Shown here: positions 20,867-32,386 of the stretch, in pieces | How the letters are laid out: each line of letters opens with the position of its first letter | Numbering within the stretch: the first letter of the stretch is position 1 | Origin: Strongylocentrotus purpuratus | Lineage: Eukaryota; Echinodermata; Echinoidea; Camarodonta; Strongylocentrotidae | Direction of reading: 5' to 3' | DNA: 64,000 bases | Assembly (NCBI RefSeq): GCF_000002235.5 | Contig: NW_022145609.1 | Location: 27,985,153 to 28,049,152 of the forward strand | Made by a program: the position numbers and the translations under genes | Notes under the pieces: model-generated | Seen by the model: the letters and a program-made list of their open reading frames with translations, nothing else | Databases searched by the model: none | Told to the model about the DNA's origin: nothing

Positions 20867-21125
20867 CTAGTCCAAATACTGTGGTCGAAAAATAGTGAGA
20901 AAAAAAAACAGCACAGAAATATGTTTTTGAGTTTTTTCAACTCTGTTTATATTTTTCATCAATCTTTTTTTCTCCAAATCCTTATCCTAGTGATATGTTT
21001 TTTGTCCATTTTCCTGTTTTTCATGAGAAAATAGAGGAAAAGTAGTGTAATTTTCTAAAAAAATACCATAAAATGATAGGGAATAGAGCCCCAATATATG
21101 TTTACCTCATGTGAAAAAAAAAACA
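20867..21125 (+). mobile_element. 'CCCTRGTCAAAAT' MITE family, copy 2
   Basis: CCTAGTCCAAATACTGTGG begins the match. The core TTTCAACTCTGTTTATATTT, AAATCCTTATCCTAG, TTGTCCATTTTCC and ATACCATAAAATGATAG follows, and it ends near CTCATGTGAAAAAAA. Confidence 0.55.
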
Positions 21126-22831
21126 GGGAGGGCTTATCCCAAAGTAAATAAACGTTATGGGAGAGCTCACTGTACGTTCAGAATCATTGTAGTCTACTGC
21201 CCTCTATTTTCACTGTAAGTGAATTCCTCTGCCCCAAACCTAAATGGTTGGTTTAGAAACATAAAAGCCCACCACATACTATACAATCTTTTTGCGATTT
21301 GATATATTCAAAGAAATGGCAATTATATTTAACATGTTTTAACAAATCTAGACAAACATGATCTTCCTGATGTAGGTTCTAAATAATGAAAAGAATACTC
21401 ACAACAAATTATATTGCATTGAAGCCTTTTTGGCAGAATAAGAGCCAAATTAGCTTCAAATCGTAGAAAATCACACTACTGGTATGACATCACCATGATT
21501 CTGAGCCGATTTAGCTATTCCTCCGAGGAAGCTTGAAATCTGCTGAAATGTTAATCTTATTATTCATATGACTATTCAAATCATTGATCATCAAGATTTT
21601 ATAAGTTTGAATGTTCATATCAAATGCTATTGCAAATTCTTCCCAAATCGGATTGTATAGTTTGCAATGTGCTTAACTGGTTTGTTAAAAAGTCAAATTG
21701 TGAGAAAATTTCATTTCTTTGCATATCCAGAATATGTTTTCTCGGACCTTGCATATTTTGATAGATAATGGGTAATTGAATAAAGAATAAATTTTCACTA
21801 CCGGTATGTTAAAACCTTAATAGGAATTGGATGACTTTAGATATACTCTATTGAAATGCTATGTGAATTTTTTTTTTATATATATACACTGTGGTATGTA
21901 CATATAATTATTCCATTTTCCAAGAGTTCAAGTACCGGTACATTATGTAATCACGCAACATATGAAAGGTTGCTACAGTGATATTTAATGCAGTTTTTGT
22001 TAAAAACAGTGAAATAACTTATTTGATGTAAATGTGTAGCTGTTATCTTCCGGAAAAACTTTCTTTGTGAATTATATTCTAATGGAGTTTTCAAATTTGT
22101 ATAGTCACATAAATAGGATGAGAAAGAGATGTAAAACAAAGATTATCTGTAATGAATGATATTTGGGTATTGTCATGAGCAAAAAAGCATGGATGGGTGA
22201 ACACAAACTATAGATAATAGTTTGGTATTGAAATGTTTTTGTTAGCCGTGATATAAACAAAAGCCTGTTGATGATTTACTAGAATATCTTGTATTATTCT
22301 TCATCTCAAGTACAGAGTATTGGTCCGTTTTCAACAATCACTCCAGACATTGATGAAGTACCCTCTGACCACTGAATTATTTATTTAATGACATGCATGC
22401 TTTTTTCTTCTTCTTCCTTCTTATGTCATTTTCCATAGATACGTTGTCATTAGTGCCAAATAGCCAATTGATTATGAATGAGTCAATGTGCCTTATCATT
22501 TATAATAAGTGTTCATGTGTGCTGTAATTATCCATTGCCCCGTCGTATGAAGATTTTCGATTGATCCGAATCAATCGCAAGTCCTCCAATCAATCTCAAG
22601 TGTGCAGTCTCCTATCTCTTATGTACATAGTTGCGATTAATATCCACTCTTTATAAGACGGAGCCCAGAATATATAGTCTAAAGTGATTGAATGTTATGT
22701 TTAATTACCATGCTTTTAAGTATGAATTTGTATGTGTGTAAATAATTAAGGGACAAGGCAATGGCAAAAAGAAATGATTTAGAACATTTTTTTCCTCGTA
22801 GCACCATTCACAGCAACGACATAGATGAACA

Positions 22832-23413
22832 TACAGGTACACGTATAGTGTACTTGGGTGTTTAAAATTCCAAATTGTGCAATAAATACAGCAAAAACAT
22901 GATTGCTTGATTATTTTTAAAGAAATCAATTCAAGGTACAGGTTTGTGTACTTGGGAGCTTAAAGATAAAGTTGAGTTCTGGTCATACGATTGCATTGTG
23001 AAAGAAAAGTTGTGGAATGGATCAGAAAAAGTTGATCATGTAGCATGTAAGTATTGGTGCAAGGTTCTGGAGTCATCAAAATCATAATAAATTTGGCCCA
23101 GTCTTGGTAAAGTAACAAGCACTGTACACAGAAAGATGTATATAGGACTACACAAATGATGTCGAGCCTACTTGCCTTGATTTCCTTATCTTTCTATGCT
23201 CATTACTCAGCCAGTATACATTTTCTACCAAAATTGTTTGGCAAATGACATTTATTTTTAATCTTTAACATTCAGTGTAAGTTTCCTTTGATTCTGTGAG
23301 AATTCATTTTCTTTTTTTACCAGAACTCAAGTTTATCTTTAAGATTCCAAATTGTGCAATAAATACAGCAAAAACATGATTGCTAGATTATTTTTAAAGA
23401 AGTCAAATCAAGG
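22832..23413 (+). repeat. 98-bp tandem duplication split by a MITE
   Basis: Unit 1 (about 22832-22930) contains GTGTACTTGGGTGTTTAA and AATTCCAAATTGTGCAATAA. Unit 2 repeats GTGTACTTGGGAGCTTAA at 22946-22963 and resumes at 23343 with GATTCCAAATTGTGCAATAA. Both units continue ATACAGCAAAAACATGATTG. The second unit is interrupted exactly at TTAA by the element 22964-23338. Confidence 0.85.
22964..23338. mobile_element. TTAA-target MITE (AGATAAA family) with internal empty-site control
   Basis: The ends are AGATAAAGTTGAGTTCTGGT and, reversed, AGATAAACTTGAGTTCTGGT (19 of 20 identical). TTAA lies on both sides (22960-22963 and 23339-23342). The neighbouring duplication unit has a single TTAA at the matching place (22862-22865), so the TTAA duplication is shown directly. 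It is 375 bp and non-coding. TTAA targeting is typical of the piggyBac superfamily. Confidence 0.9.
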
Positions 23414-23467
23414 GTGATTTCAATGCCTTATCATATTGATGGAGGAATCATTTCAGATGATGTTATA

Positions 23468-23728
23468 CAGTGCGTCCAAGAAAAAACAAAACCGAAAATT
23501 ATTGATATTTTATCATAACTTAATCACAATTATAATTAATAAATGACACATGTTTGTAAAGCTTAGATCCTTCTTTTAAATTTAATGCAACTCATATGAT
23601 ACATAGTTGCATCAAATGAAAGAGGAGGATCTAAGCTTTACAAATATGTGTCATTTATTAATTATAATTGTGATTAAGTTAAGATAAAACATTGATAATT
23701 CTCGGTTCGTTTTTTCTGGGATACACTG
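23468..23728. mobile_element. Tc1/mariner-type foldback MITE, ~120-bp arms
   Basis: The left end CAGTGCGTCCAAGAAAAAAC and the right end, reversed, CAGTGTATCCCAGAAAAAAC are each preceded by TA. The arms pair almost completely over TTAATCACAATTATAATTAA, TAAATGACACATRTTTGTAA and AGCTTAGATCCT, with a loop of about 20 bases near ATGATACATAGTTGCATC. CAGTG tips and TA targets are typical of Tc1/mariner elements. Confidence 0.88.
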
Positions 23729-24124
23729 TATGTTCACACACTTCACTTGGTGATAGAAAAGGCTATTGATTTTTTGATAATCTTTGCAATCATGTTAACA
23801 AAATAGTTGCTTGAAAATCAGTACTTAAGTTTGAAATCATAATTATTCAAAATTCATATTATTGTAGCTGGTAAATTATTTGATTTCATATAATGAAGAT
23901 AAGTTTATAACAATAAACTGTTTTTCATCATGTTTTTTTCTGTTGTGACCTCTTTCATTGTGTTTGATAAAAAGATAAACAGATATTTCAAAACAAAACT
24001 CTACATGGAAGACACTTTTACAGATGTGCAGTTCAGGAATATATAACCCCTGTGGAACATTTAACTCCTATCGGTGATACAAAGAATGTTATACATGTAT
24101 TACAACTCCTGCCAGTCGATATTG

Positions 24125-24125
<1 letters not shown>

Positions 24126-24156
<31 letters not shown>
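24126..24156. repeat. (AT)n microsatellite
   Basis: A pure AT dinucleotide run. A shorter one lies at 29713-29733. Confidence 0.95.
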
Positions 24157-24157
<1 letters not shown>

Positions 24158-24360
24158 AGCATTTCAACACCAAAAAATACATAGAAGGTCCTTGTACAGA
24201 TCTGAATGAAAAATTTTCATTTTTTAAATCATAGTGATAAAAATTGAGGAACTCTTTTATTTATATCGCTGGAAAATGTTATTGATTCCTCTATGTTGAT
24301 AATGCCATTGGCTTAACTAATGAACTGCTGATAAGGGCTCAGTGACATAGAAATAGGGGC

Positions 24361-24393
24361 CACCCCCCCCCCCCCACCTCCCCCTCCCCCAAA
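24361..24393. repeat. Poly(C) tract
   Basis: A near-continuous C run with two short interruptions, of the same kind as other C/G tracts in the window. Confidence 0.9.
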
Positions 24394-24704
24394 TTAAAAA
24401 ATAATATCAAGAGAGAAAGAGAATGGAAATATGTGTCAAAGGATGTATGAATGGAGAAGAAACCAAAAAAAGATAAAAATGATACGACCCCTAGCCAAAG
24501 ACTTTGCTCATTTGCATGGTGTGCTCTTAATGACATTATTTAGCTTTAAAAAAATATGTGTTTAAAAAATCATATCACAGTGTGTTAGAAATGTGTGTTG
24601 GGTGACTATTTGATGAAATTTCTAAAAATATTGCCAGTCTCCCTGTGATAATATTTACAATGACCCTACCAACCTAAATATCATGTGGAGCTACATATTT
24701 TCCA

Positions 24705-24707
24705 ATT

Positions 24708-24773
<66 letters not shown>

Positions 24774-25040
24774 ATACAACTACTACTACCACCACCATCA
24801 CCACTTCTATATCTCCTTCTTCCTTTTCTCCTTCTTCTCCCCCTCCCCCTGCTTCTTCTCCTCCTCCTTCTTAGTGTTCTCCTCCTACTTCTCTCCTTCT
24901 TTGTCTACTAATTCTTTCTTCTTCTATTACTTCTTTCTTTTTCCATCTTTCTTTTCCATCTTTCCTTTTCTTCTACTTCTTTTTCCACTTCTTCCTTTTA
25001 CTTCTTCTTTCTTTCTTTCTAATTTTCTTTGTTTCTGTTG
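24705..25040. repeat. (CTA)n followed by CTT/TTC-rich tract
   Basis: A pure (CTA)n run (24705-24775) passes into pyrimidine-rich (TTC)n-like sequence to about 25040. Apparent Thr/Leu-rich frames are repeat artefacts. Confidence 0.95.
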
Positions 25041-25926
25041 TTGTTTATAGCAGACAATGAACCAAATAGTTGTTACATGCATCCTCCCACGCTAAACACT
25101 TACAAAGAATATCAGTTTAATTTTCCATTTCCATCACTTGTTTGTCATATTTCCACCTGACACATTTCAGAAAATTAACTTCAAGGAGAGTTTTTATTAT
25201 TTGCTTATTTTGTAAATTGTCTTACATGCCATAAAACAGTTTCCCTCTATTCCCATGGAGGCTATTATTTTGTAATACATTTCAGCACTTGTTGCTTTAC
25301 GGCTTGCACATCTGTTCAACATATTTCTTGTACAAGCGGAACCATACAGAAACGATCAATAACCACATTTGTTGCTGTTTTGTTAGCTGTTTATTTGTTA
25401 ACACTTTGTATTTGGTGACAAAAATGACAGATGTGTGGGTAGGATTCTCTGTAATTGTAATACATCATCACCAACTCGATTGAAGAATTGAAAAAAAGAA
25501 GAAAAAATAGGGCAGATAGAACCTAGGTTTACTTCCTTTCTTGAACTTAAAATGTACATACATGTTTTTTAGGTCATTATTCATAAATTATATTTTGTTT
25601 CATAATGGATTTTTTTTTCTTCTTCAGTCTAGGTGTATGCACCTAATTTTGTATGTGTTGAAATACGCATTTTGTTGCTTTTCTATTCTATTAATGTGTT
25701 TCTTTCTATTTATCCAATTTCTAACACACTTATCCCCATCTGTACATTTGCACATTAATGCATCAATTTTTACAACAGTCATTCATCATATTATCACTAT
25801 TATTTCATGTTATTCACAAAGTATTTCAATCAATAAAAATGTTGCTTCAGTGTACAGGTAATCTATACAAAACCACTGCCTACAATTCGCTTCAATATCA
25901 TTCATATGCATTCATCTTGTGAACCA

Positions 25927-26187
25927 CCCTGGTCAAAATATAGTAGTCTAAAACTAGTTGACAAATAGAGTAAAAAAAAAGCACAGAAATATTTTTTTTT
26001 TTTTTTTTTTACTACTTTCAGCTCTGAATATATATTTCATCTATCTTTTCTTCCCAATTTTTTTAGCCTGAAAATACAGGGTTTTTGGGGTCTAAATTCC
26101 ATTTGTTCATAAAAAATTTCCTAGGAAATACCACAAGATCATAGAGAAGAAAAAATATAGACATTTATTTTTCGCATGTGACCAGGG
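25927..26187 (+). mobile_element. 'CCCTRGTCAAAAT' MITE family, copy 3 (both ends)
   Basis: This copy shows both ends: CCCTGGTCAAAATATAG at the left and GTGACCAGGG at the right, a short inverted pair CCCTGGTCA/TGACCAGGG. The internal core (TCAGCTCTGAATATATATTT, GGAAATACCACAAGATCATA) matches the copies at 19815 and 20867. Confidence 0.65.
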
Positions 26188-27109
26188 CAATCTTTCTTGA
26201 TCAATGTGATGAATATTTGTAATGGAGAGCTGTCAAATGACTTAAACATAATAATGATAAGCCCTTATAAATAAAGGTTTTAGCAAGAATCTCAGAAAAG
26301 TGAAAAGAAAGGAAAAGATTTACACTTTCCTCTTGGTCTAGAATTTGAAAGAGGGTACAAGAACAAAGTGGGGGCTATTTTTTTTTTTTTAGGGGGGGGG
26401 GGGGAGAAGGGGTGTATTCATGGTATTCCACATTGGTTTTTAAAGTGAGACCTGGGCGGGTTGTACCTCCTAAAATCCACCATTGCCCCCCCCCCCCCCC
26501 CCCTCCCCCATCAGAAAATGTCAGCCTAGTGGGCAGATCACGTGGGACATATAGACCACGAGGGACAATTTTTCAACAACTATGGTTTTATTAGTTTGTA
26601 CTTAAATGTCTTTAAACGAACACCCGTTGCCATTTATTATGTTTTTATTAGAAGAATGTCAAGCTTACATTCAATAAACGGTCCATCGGGAGTGATTTGA
26701 ACAGGATGTGTTTTAAATTTCAACCTCTTTCTTAAAACACATGCTTGCTATAAATAATTTTTTTGAAAATTTCAATTTCTCAAAATATACTGGCCAAGAA
26801 GCCAGAAAATCACATCCTCGACACTGCCTCCATTTCCTTTCTTTGTGAAATTGACAATTTTTGACACTTTCAAGGCATTTAGTATTTATTGTTTATTTTT
26901 TCATCAAAGTTTTATTTGAACTATGGGATAGGTACATTTATTAGGGTTACTGCTTAGTAAGTAAAACATGCAGAGCATAAACTAGCATGAAATATTATGC
27001 CAAAAACCATGGCTATTTCTTAAACAAATTTTTGATTTACAACTTCTCTAGAAAGATCTGTGTATTTGAATGCTTTGAACGTAAATTTGGTACCGTACCA
27101 ATAATGAGC

Positions 27110-27440
27110 ATTATCAACATCATTATTGTCTTCATCATCATCATCATCATCATCACCATCATCACTACTATCATCACAATCATCAAAGTCATATCATTAT
27201 CATCATTATTATGATCATCCTTATTGTCTTCATCATCATCACCACTAACATCACCATGATCCCCACTATCATCAAAGACATATCATTATCATCATTATTA
27301 TTATGATCATCCTTATTGTCTTCATCATCATCATCATCACCACCATCACCATGATCACCACTATCATCATCATCATCATAATGGTCATTATTGTTATTGT
27401 TGTCACTTTCATCGTCATCGTCAGCATCATTGGCATTCTT
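27110..27440. repeat. (CAT)n-rich tract with internal duplication
   Basis: Runs of CAT and variants. A longer unit, ATTATGATCATCCTTATTGT plus CTTCATCATC, appears twice (about 27205 and 27300), so the tract also carries a ~95-bp tandem duplication. Confidence 0.9.
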
Positions 27441-29459
27441 TAAAGGTTTTATCATGCAGTCGATGTCCCAACAATATACACAAATATTCTTTCAGGCTTG
27501 CCCCTAGACACACTGTGGCAAGACATTTTTATCTCGCATACACCTCCTCACTCACCAACAGCAATGCACAAATTGAGAAGGCAGCAGATAAGAGTCAAAG
27601 AAAGCAGAAAATTTCCAAGACAAGTCAAAGTATTAAATATTTCAATATTTTTTATTATTCCATGATATTTTCTCCTCTTCTCTCTTTATTTTTTTTTTAC
27701 AGAATCTATGTTCGTTTGGGTATATGTACAAATAATTTCTTACAAAAATATAACAAGTAATGCATGTCTCTTAATACTGTTCACAATATCTACGTCTTAT
27801 ACACTTGGCACTTAATCTTTCATTTGAAGTTGAGATATTTCTGAACTAAAACTTTCTGAACACCTCACGCCCAACCAATATCCAATTCATCCATTGATAC
27901 GCTTGCAGACAGAAGATACATTCAAGCACTGATAGAAAAATTATTGTTCATCCCGATATACAGAGATCGTGTGCATAGTAAATATGCAATCAAATTTAAA
28001 TCATCATTCCAAGGGAAAACTGGGAAAGCTTATCTAATGACTCCTTGATTACACAAAGTACATAGGATTAAATAATCTTAAAAAAGTACCGTAACTAACG
28101 AGTGACTTTTGAAGAGATTATTGAGATATATAATACTAAATTCATTTTCAGTTCAGTTCAGTTGAAGATGTTAGCAGAAAATTATTTGACACTGCAAGAT
28201 ATTTGGCAGAATCTTTAATGAGATGAAGTCTTCCTAGGCATATGTATGAGATGAATTATCAACGTGAAAAATCATTGAAAACCCTGTATATATGGTTTTA
28301 ATGAACCCTATGGTGAATATATACCCGTGGAAGTCTTTTCCTCATTCAAACGATCTGAGCACAAACACGATATTAACAGCTTAACTAAGACCATGAGATA
28401 TTGTTATTTCAACAATATCAGCATTATTAAACAAATTGTTTGCTCAATTTCAAAATTAAACAATTCATCTGTTAAATTTTATGATGAAACAATCTATTCT
28501 TGGATCTATTATTTGTAGTGCATATATCCACATAACTTAATGCATTCAGTGTATCAGTTTCACTCTCTTCAACACACAAATGTATTTCCCTGAATAATGT
28601 ACAACTAGAGAGCTCATTTGGCAACTATTTTGTAATTTTAGACACATTCCTTTTAAACCATAGCACCATTAAATACAGGGACCCTAAATAACATCACTTT
28701 GTTTACATTTACTTGCAGAAACGGACAGAACATAGCACATTTACTTAGGTGAACTATTTGCGGACATAACAAAGGGGACAGTGAAAACATGGATAAGTTG
28801 CTTTAATGCTGATAAAGATTAACACTGAAATACATTACTGTCAAAATGATATTGACATGAGGTAATTTTGGTCAGGTTTAGAGTTATTGTGGCAGTGATT
28901 TGGGGCAGTGTAACATATGAAAATTCATGATGACCAGTGAATAAATTATGGAAATAATGTGTTATAGAAATACAAAATTAATATAAGCATTTATAACTTT
29001 TAATCATATCCCCACGATACACATGCTCTAATGTAGCGAGTTTTACAATATGTTTCCTCTTCCCAAACCTAATTACAAGGGATTTGATATTAGATGCATA
29101 TTTACTAATACACTCTCAAGCATGTAATGCTAGTACGTGTATAATGGTTACACACTAGTGACTTTCAATGGTAGATGTTTGCATGATTCATTTTGGCAGT
29201 GTGTAAATTTGACAAATGTTGAAGACAAAAACTTTTTTAACCAGTACCTTTCTCTCGAAACTACAAATTTTCTCATTTCCATGTTCCTTGAAGGAGAAAC
29301 AATGAACGAAAAAAAGAATCTACTTGATAACGGGCAATAACGCAATGTGCATCTTTGCAAATATCAGTGCTTTTTTTATTTATTTACAGTGTTGCAATAA
29401 ATAATACTCTGTAATACCTATGGTAGACGTAAACTGCGCGTAATTCACTGACAATTTGT

Positions 29460-29526
29460 TTGTTTAGACCCTGAAGGGCTCTGTGTAAAAAATACAAAGA
29501 GTTAATGTCCTTCTGGCACTCAACAG
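29460..29526 (-). repeat. Small dispersed hairpin (GTTAACTC/GAGTTAATG family)
   Basis: TGTTTAGACCCTGAAGGGCT and CTGTGTAAAA form the left half; AGAGTTAATGTCCTTCTGGC and ACTCAACAG form the right half. It lies downstream of the TIKI stop, possibly within its 3' UTR. Confidence 0.7.
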
Positions 29527-29775
29527 TTGAATTATCCCAAATGAGAATGCAATCTACTCCTTCACTTTGCATTCAATCTTTATTCTTGCTTCATATAATA
29601 TTTTCAAAAAACTTAAGACATTCTTTGCACCATAGCATAATCAAATACGACTCACGGAGCCATACTCTTGCGAAAAATATAAATATATGATTCTCGATAT
29701 ATTCCCTTATTAATATATATATATATATATATCATCCCCTGGCAGTAGCTAACTACCCATACATAGTGACAAATA

Positions 29776-29843
29776 TCATCTGTTTAGTGCCACAAGGATG
29801 TTCACTCTGTATAGCAGAACGCCCTTCTGGCGCTCAGCAGATG
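29776..29843 (-). repeat. Small dispersed hairpin (GTTAACTC/GAGTTAATG family)
   Basis: TTTAGTGCCACAAGGATGTT, CACTCTGTATAGCAGAACGC and CCTTCTGGCGCTCAGCAGAT. The halves are inverse: AGTGCCACAAGG against CCTTCTGGCGCT. It lies 145 bp downstream of the TIKI stop. Confidence 0.75.
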
Positions 29844-29988
29844 ATATAATGATATGATATCACATGGCATACCAATATACTATCACGTATGGGACAGAAG
29901 GCATTAAAGTCTATTCTTGGATTAAAGACCTATTGGTTCTAAAGCAGAACTTGAATACACTCTACTATATTAACATAATGATGTACCA

Positions 29989-30187
29989 CTACCTATCTAC
30001 TCGACTTAAAATGTATAGTGCTATGTGTAATAGGAGCGAGAGGTAGAGAATAGGATAGACGGCGGGTCTGCTGCCCCCACTGGCCGCCGAGACGCTGGGA
30101 AGGTTATGCGCAGTGTAGATTTGTTGTGTCGGCATCGCCGTGAGGACCTTCTCGTCTTTGTCGGGACTCTTGGTGGATGGGATTTCA
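29989..30187 (-). CDS. TRABD2: TIKI terminal exon with C-terminal hydrophobic anchor
   Basis: The acceptor, read on the minus strand, is TTCCTCTCTCCCATCCAG. It begins with one base completing Ser, then EIPSTKSPDKDEKVLTAMPT, QQIYTAHNLPSVSAASGGSR and PAVYPILYLSLLLHIALYIL, then SRVDR and TAG. The 16-17 residue apolar segment close to the end suggests a type I anchor or GPI signal. The + strand frames here are shadows. Confidence 0.88.
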
Positions 30188-32344
30188 CTGGATGGGAGAG
30201 AGGAAGAAAGAAGAGAAATGGTTACATCATAGTCCATACCACCATTACTACTACTATAATTTTCTTGATAATCATTTTGTCCTTTCTACTAATTCAGTTA
30301 ATACAATTTTTATCAAACTGTGTTTAACCTAAGCTGAACTAGATCCTAGAGAGGGTATCTCGTACATTTCTTTATCGAGTGAAAATAATGCTACTGTAAA
30401 AGTCTGGAATCACTATTACCAGATTACAAATATCATTATTTTGTAAAGAGACACTCGCATAGACATATCATGACCACAAATTTGAGGAACTTTTGGGAGT
30501 TCACATGTGCCCGGCCCCTCTTCGTGTCTAGCCTTGCCACTACCGACCAAAAAACAAATCAATACTAAACTTAACCCTATATCTCTGACAAAATAAAGTC
30601 CAGAGCATTGGTCACCAGACAAAAAATGTCACCAGAGCAAATTTCGCCAGAGCAATTGTCAGATCAACCTTTGACCTCTTACCTTATCCTATCTAAAGGA
30701 ATCCAAAGTTCGTTGAACTGTCTGTTATTCTCTGCTCTGACCGGCACAGGTACCGAGATGACGTGGCCGATGTCCGTCTCTCCGAGTCGCTGCTTCTTCT
30801 TTTTCCGTCTCCTGCCTCGCTTCCCATGCCTGCGACTGCTGCCCTCGCTTGTCCCCTCTCCATCAATACCGTCAACTGAGCTAGATGAGCTCCTGGAACT
30901 GGAGAGAAAAAGCAAAGAGAGAAGATAAAAGATAAATAAATAAATAAATAGCAATATCATTCTTATAACAGTAATAGAACAGGGTGTAGGATTGCTATTT
31001 AGATAACACTAGCTATAACAGTTCTATTATATATCAGAGGTAGTCAGGAAGTTGCATTGTTCAAAATTATACAAGAGAATCCAATGAATTCACCAAAATT
31101 TGCAAAAAATTTAGATTAGAAATGATTTTTTTTTTTTTTCAACAGTCAAGTAACATGTAAGAATGACTGCATTTCCTAGCATCGTTTTTCTCCACACACA
31201 CACAAAGATGGATAAGAGAGCAGAAGTCTATTTTTAGGAGACTTTCTCTTGATTACAAGTAACCACATATTCTCTTGGTGAAGACCGACTGGAATCGGAG
31301 GGAATAAGTGGAAGTGTCGTGGTATTTCTGTGGTTTATACCTCTCATCCTCTTTGTCTCTTCCACATTCCTCTTGTCGAAATAAGAAAAACTGTCTAGGA
31401 ATACTTTTCAAGATTATCAGAAGATTATAAGAGGATTTATGCCCTTGTTCATGGGCTAATATGTGTAAAATTGGATTAGATCTCTTTAGTTCTGTTTATA
31501 TATTTACAAATAGGATCAGTATTTTATGAAGCTCTGTAGCTACCTAGTACCAGGAAATATTGAGAAACTAATCTTTACAAGTAATTAAAATGGAATGTTA
31601 GAAAATAATTAGAAGTGAATTCAGATAAGCACCTATTGTGCCACTAAGTTTACAAAAAAGATTGAAATTTAATGAGAAAAGGATACTTATTAGATGTGTT
31701 TTTTTCTTCTCCACTGTCCATCTTATAATACAACCACTTGTTTCATTATTTGACTTGACAGTTCATGTGTACAGGGCCAGAGGGGTGTTAACTCTGGATT
31801 AAAGTACATGAGCTATAAGCCCCTTCTCGTTCTAAAACAGATGAGTTCATGAACCCATTTTGAAGTTCACAAGGAAAGACAAGCTGTTTGAAGTAACAAT
31901 ATATATGATATAGCAACTATAGCACTGAAAGAATAAAAAACACTGTAAAAGAGAATGATTCAGAATCTGTACTGCTGGTGTGTGAGGAATATTTACTAAG
32001 CCACCACAATGTAAATAAAATTCATTTGAAATGGTGTAAACCAGGTATATTTTTACCACCGTGTGCATTTCTTCTTCTAGTCCTGTGTCTTTGAGTGCTT
32101 TTCAACTATAACATAATTATACATGAATATACTACATGCAAGTACATATGCTGTGTCACATCATAATCTAAATCAGAAAATTAATGATTAATATTAAAAG
32201 AAATAGCTACCGATACACTGGGATCACACATAGATGCTGATAAAACAGTTACAGAATATACCACCTATTTCAGAGTTTATTCAAAAATTGCTCTATTACT
32301 TTTAATTGAAAAAGCCTAAATACAGAATAACCCTACTACTACTT

Positions 32345-32386
<42 letters not shown>

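Larger units (their letters stand above)
19360..29988. other. Intergenic interval between convergent genes
   Basis: The interval runs from the P4HTM stop and its 3' element to the TIKI stop. No further exon is recognisable on either strand. It holds several MITEs, listed separately, simple repeats, and unassigned AT-rich DNA. AATAAA-type signals exist on both strands (for example AATAAA at about 19826 on +, and ATAAATAAA on - near 29377-29386). They are too common here to fix the transcript ends. Confidence 0.6.

Noticed and set aside
30608-30928. + strand open frame of 106 codons
   Set aside because: Antisense shadow of the TIKI exon 30683-30898, which has correct splice sites and family motifs on the minus strand.
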